In this document: in pieces, positions 10,435-22,200 of the stretch
Layout: each line of letters begins with the position of its first letter
Numbering within the stretch: the stretch's first letter is position 1
Position numbers and translations under genes: made by a program
The notes under the pieces: generated by a model
Told to the model about the DNA's origin: nothing
Seen by the model: only the letters and a program-made list of their open reading frames with translations
The model's database searches: none
DNA from: Casuarina equisetifolia
Lineage: Eukaryota > Streptophyta > Magnoliopsida > Fagales > Casuarinaceae
Length of the DNA: 64,000 bases
Assembly: GCA_028551475.1 (NCBI GenBank)
Contig: CM052359.1
Location: forward strand, 26,165,583 to 26,229,582
Reading direction: 5' to 3'

Positions 10435-13400
10435 ATGGCTGAGGTCGCAACCATCGCTCTCTCTCCATTGCTCCAAGCTTTTTTTGACAAATTGATGTCC
10501 AGCGAGATCGTTGACTTCTTCCAGCAACGAAAGCTCTCCCTCGATCTCGTACGGAAGTTGCGGGCAGAATTCCTCACCTTCAGTGCAGTGCTCGCAGACG
10601 CAGAGGACTTGCAGGACATAAAGCCAGATGTGAAAGAGTGGCTTGATATGCTAAAAGATGTAGTCTATGATGCAGAGGACATCTTGGATAAGATCGCCAC
10701 TGAAGCCTTGCGAAGTGAGCTGGACGCTGAATTTCTAACTCCGGCAAGTAAGGTACGAAAGTCTATCTCTGGTTTTCGTAATTCTTATGTCAAAGAGATA
10801 GAGCCAGAGATAAACAGGGTATTGAATGACGCATGCAGCAAAGAGATGGGTGTGCTTGCCATAGTGGGCATGGGCGGTGTTGGCAAGACAACCCTCGCCC
10901 GGCTTGTGTATAACGACGAAAGAGTTAGGGGACATTTTGATTGTTTCGCATGGGTGTGTGTTTCAGACAAATTTGATCTGGTCATGATAACCAAAAAGCT
11001 TCTGGAGAGCCTTAAAACCCAAACTTTTGATTCTCAAAATTTAGATGTACTCCAAAATACACTAAAGCAGAGTGTGGAGGGGAAAAAATTTTTGTTTGTT
11101 TTAGATGAGGACTGGAATAAGAATTATGCAGCTTGGGATGAATTAATGAAACCCTTCAAATATGGGAAACAAGGAAGTAAGATTATCATAACAACACGTG
11201 AAGATGATGTTGCATCGGTTATGCATGCTACTTTAATTCACCGTCCAAAGACATTACGGGAAAAGGATGGTTGGTCGTTACTTGCGAAATTTGCATTCGG
11301 TGATCAGAACCTAGGTGAAAATCAACCGTTGGAAGAATTGGGTAAAAAAATTGTGAAAAAATGTGGCGGTCTTCCTTTGGCTATTAAAACTATTGGAGCT
11401 CTATTAAGATCTAAATTAGACATTGATTATTTGACTACAATATTGAATAGTGAATTATGGGGTGAGACGGAGATTCTTCCAACTCTTCGAATAAGTTACA
11501 AGTATCTTCCATCACATTTAAAAGAATGTTTTGCATTTTGTTCAATATTTCCAAAGGATTATGCTTTTTAGAAAGAAAAACTAATTTTATTATGGATGGC
11601 AGAAGGATTGTTATTTGAATCTAAAAACAAAACAATGGAACAAGCTGGTGATGATTACTTCATGGCTTTAGTGTCAGGATCATTGTTTGAAACATCAAGT
11701 GGTGATGAATATGGTAATTTTATAATGCATGATCTTGTGAATGATTTGGCAACATCAGTCTCTATGCAATTTACATTGAGGTTGGAAGGTGATTATTCTC
11801 GACACATAATGTATAGGGTTCGACATATGTCATATGTCATGAGGGAAGATGATGGTTTCAAGAAGTTTGAATTTTTCTATAAAGCTTCCAAGTTGCGCAC
11901 ATTTTTGCCATTAGTGCTATCAAGGGAAATTGGTTTGTGGTTAACTAAAAAGGTACAACTTGAGTTATTGCCAATGTTGAAATGCTTACGAGTGCTTTCT
12001 CTATCTAGATATTGGAACATCAATGAATTGTCAAATTCAATTTGTGAATTTAAGCACTTGCGATTTTTGGATCTCTCTTATACTAAAGTTAAAAAATTGC
12101 CAGATTCCATATGTTTGTTGTGCAATTTACAAACATTAGATATATCGCATTGTTGTAATCTTGTTACATTACCAAAAGATATGTGAAAACTTGTTAATTT
12201 ACGTCATCTCATTTTGATGGCAACTAACATAATGGAGATGCCAATGCAGTTTAGTAGATTAAAATCTCTCCAAACATTGAGTAAATTCATTATTAACAAA
12301 GATAGTGGATCTAGCATTGGGGAGTTAAGGATGCTTACAAATCTTCAAGGGTCACTTCATATAGCGAAGCTCCAAAATATTGAATCTCCTATTGATGCAA
12401 GCTTGAGAAGTAGAAAGTACCTCCAAGAGTTGGGGTTAGAATGGAATTCTGGTGTTGGTATCTTAGAACGTGAGAGAAGTGTACTCGATGCTCTCCAGCC
12501 ACATAAAAACTTAAGAAAGCTTGCAATCTGCGGCTACCGTGGTAAAATTTTTTCTGATTGGATAGGGCATCCTTCATTCTCTAATTTAGCAACTGTTCAA
12601 CTAGATGATTGTAAGCATTGCAAGAGCTTACCACCCCTTGGGCAACTTTGCTCTCTTCATATTCTTTCCATTGGTGGGTTTGATGAAGTTGTTTTAGTGG
12701 GTCCTGAGTTTTATGGTAGTTCTTCACCTACACATAACCCATTTAAAGCCTTAAAAATCCTAAGCTTCAAGCATATGGCGAAGTGGGAGGAATGGGTTTC
12801 GTTCGGTGCTGAGAACAGAGGTGGAGCTTTTCCGCAACTTGAACATCTTACAATAGACAACTGCCCTAAGCTAGTAAGAGGGTTGCCCATCCATCCGTCT
12901 TTAACCAAACTTGAGATTTACCGTTGTCCGCAGCTAATGGCACCACTCCCAAGAAGGACACGTCATATGGAGCTAGAAAAGTGTAATCAAGCTTTGCCAA
13001 AAGACTTGCCAACTGGAGTGGAAACAATTAAAATTATGAAATTGGATGCACTAAAGTCCTTATCTAAGGGTGGTCTTCCCTCTACATTAAAATCCTTGGA
13101 GATATTTTCTTGTGAGAAGTTAAAGTCCCTTCCAGAGGGAATGAGTGACTCCAACATCTATCTTGAAGTGTTAGCTATCTTGAATTGTCCCTCATTTATG
13201 TCTTTTCCTAAGGATGGTCTTCCCTCTACATTAAAATACCTTGAGATCTTTTATTGTGAGAAGTTGAAGTCCCTTCCCGAGGGAATGAGAAAGTCCAACA
13301 TATGTCTTGAAGTGTTATTTATATCAAATTGCCCCTCATTTGTGTCCCTTCCTAAAGCTGGTCTTCCCTTGACATTAAAAACCCTTCGCATTGAAGAGTG

Positions 13401-14504
13401 TGCCAAGATAGAGTGTTTTCCTGGGGGAATCTTCAACTCTAATAGACATCTTCAAAACTTAATGGTATATGGATGTTCCTCACTTATGCCTCTACCCAAG
13501 GGTTGTCTTCCTTCTGCATTAAAATTCCTCCATATTAGAGACTATAATAAGTTAGAGTCCCTTCCCGAGGGAATGGTGGACTCCAACATCAAACTTGAAG
13601 AATTAACCATTTGGTCTTGCTCTTCACTTATGTCCCTTCCTAAGGATGGTCTTCCCTCTTCATTGAAATTTCTTGAGATTTGGGATTGCATGAAATTAGA
13701 GCTCCCAACGCACCCATACTATTCGGGCCTTGAAAATTTGAGGTTAGAGAGTTGTGATTCACTCAAAAGCTTTCCATTGGATTTATTCCCAAAGCTTCAT
13801 CAAATCAAGATTCGGAATTGCTGCAATTTGAGATCTCTTACACTTCCACAAGATTATGACCATCATTTAGTCGCCTCACATCTTTCAATCATTTCCTGCC
13901 CTGAATTTGTATCTTTACCAAATGGAGGATTACATGCTCCCGGCCTTACAATTTTGAAGTTCAAACATTGCAGGAGTTTAAGATTACTTCCAGAAAAGAT
14001 GCACGAACTCCTTACTTCTCTTGAGAGATTGTCTATACGTCATTGTCCAAAACTTGAATGTTTTCCTGAAGGGGGCTTACCTTGCAATCTAAAATCACTT
14101 ACTATTGACTACAAGCTCTTTGCCAGTCAGGCGGGATCGGGTTTGCAGAACCTCTTCTTTCTTAGACGTTTGCACATTTCTGGCAACTGTCAAGATATGG
14201 AGTCATTTCCAAAGAAACTGCTGTTGCCAACTACTCTGACCTCTCTCAGAGTCTCTTTCTTTCGGAATTTGAAATCTTTGTACAAAATGGGGCTTCAACA
14301 ACTCAGTATTCTTGAAAGATTGCAGATCTCGGAGTTGCCCAAGCTGAAGTACATGCCAAAACAAGGGTTGCCAACCTCCTCTCCACTCTTGAAATCTACC
14401 ATTGTCCTTTGTTGAAGAAGCAATGGCAAAGTAGAGAAGGAAAAGAATGGCGCAAGATTGCTCATGTTAAATATTTATGGGTTGACCATGAGTTCATTGG
14501 ATGA
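10435..14504 (+). pseudogene. CC-NBS-LRR resistance gene, broken (R1)
   Basis: Homologue of the intact CNL at 48751-52923, on the opposite strand. Start MAEVATIALSP at 10435. An Rx-type coiled coil (about 1-130) is followed by P-loop GMGGVGKTTLA (145-155), a kinase-2 region with LDEDW where LDDVW is usual, RNBS-B GSKIIITTR, GGLPLA, CFAFCSIFPKDY, then MHDLVNDLA and a long LRR. Lesions: TAG at 11569-11571 (codon 379, replacing a glutamate before KEKLILLWMAEG); TGA at 12184-12186 (codon 584, replacing the tryptophan of PKxMWKLVNL); a frameshift near 14375-14390, after which the expected tail CPLLKKQWQS resumes to a stop at 14502-14504. About 53 residues between coiled coil and P-loop, including the usual FGR motif, are missing compared with the intact gene. 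The rest of the frame is open, so decay is recent. Confidence 0.92.
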
Positions 14505-15409
14505 GGTAGGAGTCTAAATTTTAAAGTTTCGTACATACAATTTTCAATCCTTTATTTTTATTTTTTTTAAAACATGCATCACACATGCAATTCTTAGAGT
14601 GCCTCAAACTGAAGTACATGACAAAACAAGGGCTGCCAACCTCCTTTTTCGCTCTTGAAATTTACCTTGTCCTTTGTTGAAGAAGCAGTGGCAAAGTAAA
14701 GAAGGAAAAAAATGACGCAAGATTGCTCATGTTGAATATATATGAGTTGACTGTGAGTTCATTAGATGAGGTAGGAATCTAAAGTTTAAGGTTAGGTACA
14801 TACAATTTTCAATCCTCTAATTTTTTTTTTAAAAAAAAATACACATCATGCACGCAAATCTCATAGTGCCCCAAACTGAAGTACATGCCAAAACAAGGGC
14901 TGCCAACCTCCTTTTTCGCTCTTGAAATTTACCTTGTCCTTTGTTGAAGAAGCAGTGGCAAAGTAAAGAAGGAAAAAAATGACGCAAGATTGCTCATGTT
15001 GAATATATATGAGTTGACTGTGAGTTCATTAGATGAGGTAGGAATCTAAAGTTTAAGGTTAGGTACATACAATTTTCAATCCTCTAATTTTTTTTTTATT
15101 AAAAATACACATCATGCACGCAAATCTCATAGTGCCCCAAACTGAAGTACATGCCAAAACAAGGGCTGCCAACCTCCCTTTCTGCTCTAGAAATCTACCA
15201 TTGTCCTTTGTTGAAGAAGCAGTGACAAAGTAGAAAAGGAAAAGAATGTGGCAAGATTACTCATGTTGAATATATATGGGTTAACTATGTGCTCATTGGA
15301 TGAGGTAGGTGTCTAAATTTTAATGTTAGGTACATACAATTTTCACATTATTTTTTTTTTTAGAAAAACACACATCACACACACATTTCATGTCAAACCT
15401 AAGACCTCT
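14346..15409 (+). repeat. Four-unit tandem array of the R1 3' end (period 265-267 bp)
   Basis: Units start at 14346, 14611, 14878 and 15144, each with GAAGTACATG. Unit 1 is the real end of the LRR gene: KYMPKQGLPTS, the QWQS-GKEW tail, the stop and about 100 bp of 3' untranslated sequence with a poly-T/A stretch. The three further units repeat that block downstream as non-coding copies. Units 2 and 3 are almost identical to each other, so the latest duplication was recent. Each unit carries GATGAGGTAGG or a close match just after the stop, a possible splice donor. Confidence 0.9.
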
Positions 15410-18030
15410 TAGTCCCAAATAACACTTACTCCCAATTGAACTAGACACTTGTTAACCATTTAATTCAATAATAGGTTGACCACTTTTTTATTGCAATCTT
15501 TAAGGAACAAAATGCTCTATCAAACCATTAACTCTTTGATTTATATTTTCTTAGACTTGTGCAATTGAGTTTCTCTATGTAACCGTTAAGAATTATTGAG
15601 AATTCGACAGAGAATTGTAGATACCCAAATCAAGAAGGAATGTTCAGACAGTATAAGTTTCTATAACTCTCGATTTGGCTATCAATTCTCATTTCCTTGT
15701 TGGAATTGATTGGCTATTCTTTTATCGGCTCACTTTTCATTTTCACTTAACAAGTTTCATCTGTGTTCAAGTTGATGAGACTGGGTTCGTGATCATCATC
15801 CCTTTTTCTGTTTTTCCATAATTATGAGACCTATGGACCTCATCTTGGCTTCCATGCGGTGGTCCAAAAAGTCAGACGAACTGAATCACACTAATATGTT
15901 TCTTATTCGGTCATGACATTCATCTCTGTGGTTTTATCATAAGAATTCGTGTGCAACTAATATGACCGCGTTTATCATGATTTTTCAATATTTTACAATC
16001 TATTTATGCTTTTTTAAAACCCCTGTCAGAAAAAAGTTTTTAGAAGATACTATGGAGTATGCTTATTGATGTGCCAATGTACTATCGACTGCTTGTTACA
16101 CTCTACTTACTTTTGTTCGTTGCATGCATCAATGAAACAGTGCAAGTTCAATCGAGCCTTTAAACTGAGCAAAAAGGGAAATACTGTTTTTATATTCTTC
16201 AGTTTAATTTTGTTTTATGGATAGGAAATCTATTTTTATAGCATTGGACCAGGATTTGTTTTATGGTTGTTTTAGCTTCTGTTCAGTTGCCAACTTTGTC
16301 CGCTTGTCCTAAGGAATTCTGAAGTGTCCTTTTTCCAGATGATGTTTACTGCACAGGAAAAAATGCCATTACACAGCAGTCCATATTGCAGGAACTACCG
16401 TCATCCTCCTGTAGAGGAGATTATCGACAAAGGACAGGCACTATGAAGCTAAGAGAAAGCGGGGAAGTCCGTGAACTGAAGAAGAGCACAAGTAATTTTT
16501 TTATATCCTGTCTCTGTCTTCTCATTTTATTGACTCTCCTTTTTTCTGAATGGTTTACGTGGTTCTCTGTTTGGTGACTTAAATAAGAGAGAACGGAAAT
16601 AAAAGAGAAGCAAAATTTGGATTTTGTCTCTAGAGATTATTAGTGAGAAAGATTTTTTTTTTTTTTGCACGTTTAAAGAAGAGAATTCTTTTACTCTCTT
16701 TCTGGTAACAGATAAACGGAGGAAAATGAAAAAAAATAAAAATAAAAATAAAAAAGATAAATTTTAGTTTTTTCATATAAGAATTCAATTCCTTTTTAAA
16801 CCGAGCAGGATATTGAGAAAAGTTTCCCGTTTTTTTTTGGGTTGTTCTCTTTGAAGAAAGGATTTTCATTTTTTTAAAATTTTTTTCATGGTTTAGAAAT
16901 GGAGTTGAATGAAAGAAACAAACAATTCCTGTGTCTTGTTTAACAAGGCAAGGTTTGAGAAAGGACCTTATGTTTCGTAAAAAGAAAAAAAAAAAAGACA
17001 ATAGTTTTGTTTTTAATTGCTACGTGGGAAATGGAGGAAAATTAAGGAAAAATTAAAGGGAAAAAATATTCTTATTTTTGCATATGAATATCTAACCCAA
17101 AAGTCAACTCAAAAAATAGTAGAACTCATTATCTTATAAATAATATGTTTAACAATTTGTTATTAGTGTAGAACTTATTGTCCAACATGCCCAAGTTAAA
17201 ATGTGAACAAAGAAATATATTAAGAAAAAATTTATTATTCTTGTATTTTTGAAGGAATAAGATTTTACTTAATTCCTTGGTTTAGAAAACGGTGAAAACA
17301 AAAGAAAAACTTACAATTTCTGTTTCTATGAGGTCTTTAGTACTTTGAAATAATTCCTTTCTATCCTCAGTTTGGCTACTAAGAAAATGCAGGGAGAAAA
17401 GAGAGTTGAAAATTGGGTCTTGTGTTTTCGGTTGAATTTGTTAACATGATTGTTAAACTCAAACCAAATAAGTTCATTAAGTGGCGTTCATTGGCAAACA
17501 AATAGTGTTTGTGTCGAGATGCTGGAGACTTCAATTCCTGCTTTTTCTACTTTTTTTTTTTTTTTTATTTTTATTTTTTTGTGTGTGTTACTAACCCTTA
17601 AAATTTTCAATTTTTTTTAATTGGCCATTTAGAATATATATAAGATAAAAAGTCCTACATTAGAAGTATAATCTCTTATAGTGAAGTTTAAATAAAATAA
17701 ATATTTTTTTTAATTTTTGAACTAACTTTTAAATTAAACCTAAAAGTCTTTTAATATAATATTAGAATTTAAGTTGAATTTTCTCTATCCCATAAATTTT
17801 TGAAATCAATGTCACTTAGCATGTAAAGGCATATGTGTAAGATAAAAATTTTATACCAAACTTATAATCTTTTATAATGAAGTTTAAATAAAAGAACTAT
17901 TCTTTTGATTTTCAAAATTGTTTTTGGATTAGGTTTTTAAACTTTCTAATATAGAGAAAGTTATATTTGGAGATTGTTGATCATATCCACTGGGCAAGTT
18001 GATTTGGTCTCGGCACTCAACCGAGATGTA
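15410..18030. other. Intergenic, very AT-rich
   Basis: No gene is supported. There are A/T homopolymers and an (AAAAAT)n run near 16729-16755, and a degenerate direct repeat of about 60 bp (near 17640-17700 and 17835-17900, sharing GAAGTTTAAATAAA). A short segment at 16330-16490 has more balanced composition and could be a 3' untranslated exon of the R1 locus, but I cannot show this. Confidence 0.4.
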
Positions 18031-18039
18031 GTGTTGCTG

Positions 18040-18760
18040 TTTGGATTGCCCAAATGAATGAAGTACTATTACTACAATCGGTCGGAAAACTTGGTTTTTG
18101 TGATCAATTGTAATGTGATATTGATATCATGACACGCTTCTGTTTAGTTTATCTTTTTCGTGGGTACGGGGTTGCAGGGTTTCAAATGCAAAATGGTCCT
18201 GCTAGTTGGCATCCAAGCTGCTTTTGGTATGGTAATGGGTTCCTTTTCATTCATAGCCACAGTAGCTAGCCATGAAGTAGCTACTCCTACTGAAGTAGCT
18301 AACAATGCTCGGGATTACTTTCTTCGGAAGTTCAGCACAGTGGATATCAACTTGGTGGCTTTAACAGGTGATCAGAGCTGAATTGCTCCACTTGGTGCTG
18401 CAGTTCGTCAGCTTGAAGGACCTGCTTTGCCACAGGTGACAATGCCGCAGCATATGCCCGATCAGTGGGGTTCATTTGGGTTATAAAACTTTGGCTTTCA
18501 AATGTAAGGACGCATAGAAGTTATTCAGTAGCCTTATGTCTGGTGGTTTCCCTCTTCTTCCTAAAGTGTCTTTTGAGAATGTTATCAGACCACTTAGTAA
18601 ACAATTGTTCTTTTGCAAATATCCAATTTGTAAATTTCAGTTCATGGTTTTATTAGGCCTTAGGCGTTCAGGAGCGTTGCAGGACAAATTTTATGTTGCG
18701 TGCAGTATTTTGGAGTCTTCTAGTGAATCAAGGAAATCTTGATTGAGAGAAAAACATCTT
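18040..18760 (+). other. Low-copy segment B, paralogous to 5205-5960, unidentified
   Basis: The plus strand reads 73 codons at 18160-18381, including the hydrophobic run VGIQAAFGMVMGSFSFIATV, ending at a TGA. Coding-like residues continue after the stop (IAPLGAAVRQLEGPALPQ). Blocks are shared in order with 5205-5960. The family is unknown to me. The stop and lack of continuation suggest a pseudogene or an exon with an unrecognised border. Confidence 0.4.
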
Positions 18761-19036
18761 TGACCTGGAAGTGATATAATCAATCAGATATAGAAACTAT
18801 TTCTTGACTTCAAGCTGTTGGATGCTTATATTTCTTCTCGATCGGAGCAACTTCCAGATATTCCTTATTTATTTGATCTTTAGTTTGGAAATCTATGGTA
18901 GTCTGATTATTGAGTTCCTACTTAATTAACATGATTTACATTTTGATTTTCATATCGCAAATAGATATTAGTTAAGAATTCATTGTAGATGTCTTGATTA
19001 AATTTCGAGGATGAAACTAGAAAGAGAAAGGTGTTC

Positions 19037-19236
19037 TGTCACAAAATAAAGAACAATGGAGTGTGGGAATGATTCTCTCTATTAACACTGCAATCCTCTG
19101 TTTGTACAAAGGAAGGTCAACTTATAGACCGATAGGATGGCTTTACATGGTAAGTGTAATAATGCAATATACAGGGAAATATATACAATAAATATTGTAT
19201 CACAAATAAGAGTAAATCACGTAATATTCCATAACA
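19037..19236 (-). repeat. 3' LTR of Copia-1
   Basis: A 200-bp terminal repeat, TGTCACAAAATAAAG to ATTCCATAACA on the plus strand. It matches 24146-24345 except at two sites (AAGGTCAACTT against AAGGTCTACTT; AATGCAAT against AATGTAAT). Confidence 0.95.
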
Positions 19237-19243
19237 CTCCCCC

Positions 19244-22200
19244 TCAAGCCGGAGATTTGAATAGGTCAAATACTCCGAGTTTGGAGAGAAGATGCCAATG
19301 TTGTTTACTGCAAAGAGCTTTAGTGAATAAGTCTGCAGGCTGCTCTTTGGTGGAAATATGATGTGTTGAAATGATGCCTTGTTGTAGTTTTTCTCTCACA
19401 TAATGGCAATCCACCTCGATGTGTTTAGTTCTCTCATGAAAAATTGGATTCGCCGCAATCTTTTCTACTGCTTCATTATCACAAAATAATTGGGCCGGCT
19501 GTCGAAGATAGAACCCAAAGTTGCTAAGTAATCCCATAATCCATACTATCTCACAAGTGGTAACTTGCATTGCACGATACTCAGCTTCTGCAGAGGAGAG
19601 GGAGACTGTAGGTTGCTTCTTTGAACGCCATGATATCAAGGAATTCCCAAGCATTATGCAAAAACCTGTGGTTGATCTTCGTGTCATGGGGCAGGTGCTG
19701 TAATCAGAGTCGCAGTAGGCTTTTAGTACTAGTTTCGATGTTGAAGGGAACATGAGTCCAAGCCCTGGACAACTCTTGAGATATCTGATGACTTTCATAG
19801 CTGCCTCCATGTGTGATTGCTTCGGTGCATGCATAAATTGGCTGAGCAATTGAACTGGAAAAGTGATATCAGGTCGAGTAAGTGTCAAGTAGATTAATCT
19901 ACCAACCAAACGCTGATACGTTGAAGGATCTTCAAGAGGTGGATCATGGATTTCTTCTGGAGAACTGTCATCATACTCAATACTCGTGAATTTCTTGTTC
20001 TGCTCCATGGGAATTATAGAAGGTTTGGAGCCTGCTAATCCTGCCTCAGAGATGAGCTCCAAAGTGTATTTCCGTTGACTCAAAGAAATTCCTTGTGGGG
20101 AGCGAGCAATTTCAATGCCAAGAAAAAACTTTGACTGGCCAAGATCCTTCATGGAAAATGTAGAATTCAAGTATGCCTTCAAATCAGTAATGGCAGCATG
20201 ATTGTTTCCTGTGATCAAAATGTCATCAACATAAATGAGAAGAGCAACGAAGGAACTTCCCTGTGATTTGGTAAAAAGAGAATAGTCATGCCAAGACTGT
20301 CGAAAACCATAAGCAAGAAGAGCTGCAGTAAATTTTGCATTCCACTGACGAGAAGCTTGTTTGAGACCATACAAGGATTTGCGCAATCGACATACAAGTC
20401 CCTCCCCCTGATTGCGAAATCCGGGTGGAAGGGCCATATAAACTTCCTCAGAAAGATCGCCATGAAGAAAAGCGTTTTGGACATCCATCTGAAATAGAGG
20501 CCAATGGTGCACAACAGCAATAGTAACAAGTAACCGAACAGTAACATGTTTGGCAGTCGGAGAGAAGGTGTCCTGATAGTCAAAACCCTCACGTTGACTA
20601 TACCCCTTAGCGACCAAACGAGCCTTGTAACGCTCAATAGAACCATCTGCACGGTATTTAACCTTATAAACCCATTTACAACCAACTGGACGACAACCAG
20701 GGGGTAGAGGCACCACATCCCAAGTATGATTAGCCTCAAGAGCAGCAAGCTCGCTATCCATGGCAGCGACCCAATTAGGGTCCTTAACAGCCTCATGGAA
20801 AAAATAGGGTTCAGGGATAGCAGAGATGGAAGCAATGAAGTGTTGGTGTTGGGGATGACATTGGTCAAGGGAAATATAGTTGGAAATGGGGTAAAGAGAA
20901 GTGCAAGAGGAGGAAGGTAAAGTAGGACAGAGATAGTCACTACTCCAAATAGGGGGTTTGATGGAGCGGCCAGAGCGACGCACAGTAGGGGATGGTGGTG
21001 GAGGGGGTGCATCAGGAGGTGGGACTGAAGGAGCAGTAGATAAAGGTGAGAGGGAGGGGGAACGAGGGCAAGGGAAGTAGAATCAGGAACAATGGGAGGA
21101 GGGTCCGTAGGATTAGGGTCGGGAAAAATAGGATCATCAACTGGTAAGGATGATGGAGAGTATGGTTCGTCAGGCGGGACAATGGGGGCCAAAGGGACTG
21201 CAAGACCGTCGGGGGACAACGGGGAAACCTGCGAAGCAAAAGGAAAAACATTTTCACGAAAAACAACATCGCGATTGACAAAGAATTTGTCAGTGGCAGG
21301 GTTAAAAAGCTTGTAACCCTTTTGATAAGAGGGATATCCCATGAAAACACAAGGAGTGGCGCGAGGACTAAATTTGTCACGGGGACCAAGAGTAGTTGCA
21401 AAACATTGACAACCAAAAACACGCAAGTGGTCAAGGAGTGGAGGTGTGCCGAATAAACGCTCGTAAGGCGTGAGGCCGCCTAAAGGAGTAGAAGGAAGGC
21501 GATTAATGAGGTAGGTAGCAGTCAAAATGCATTCACCCTAAAAGCGGGGTGGAAGATGAGCTTGAAAAAGTAAGGCACGAGCCACTTCGAGGAGATGGCG
21601 ATGTTTTCGTTCAACAACCCCATTTTGTTGAGGGGTATGAACACAAGAACTTTCATGAAGAATGCCTTGTGAAAGAAGAAAAGAGGAACATTGGGAGGAA
21701 AAAAATTCTGTGCCATTGTCAGAACGAATGCGTTTGACGGTGGCACCAAACTGGGTACGAATCATTGAAAGAAAAGATTGAATTTTTGAAAAAACTTGAC
21801 TTTTAAATTGGAGTAAAAAGGTCCATGTAGCACGAGAAAAGTCATCAACAATAGTTAAAAAATAACGAGCGTCATTATGGGTAGGGGAACGATGAGGGCC
21901 CCAAACATCCATATGGACAAGCTCAAAAATGTGTTGAGTAGCAGATGTGCTAGAGGGAAAAGAGGCACGGGGTTGTTTTGCGAGAGGACAAATGTCGCAA
22001 GAAAAATTATCGGGGCAAGTAATGGTCTTGCCATTGGCAAGATAGGATTTGCAAGAAGAATGGCCGAGACGTTGATGCCAAATAAAATATTCATTATTTA
22101 AAACTGAATTGCAAACAGGAGTCTTTGTTGGAGTACAACGAGAATTTATTATGGAAAAAAGATAATTAGAAAAAATGGAATTAAAATTCCTAGGGATAAC

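Noticed and set aside
16630..17001. 123-codon minus ORF
   Set aside because: It translates A/T homopolymers (runs of F, K and I) and has no recognisable domain.
20215..21525. Long minus ORF of 436 codons as a separate gene
   Set aside because: Its first part is integrase of Copia-1; after the frameshift near 21050 it is an off-frame reading of the RT, not a second protein.
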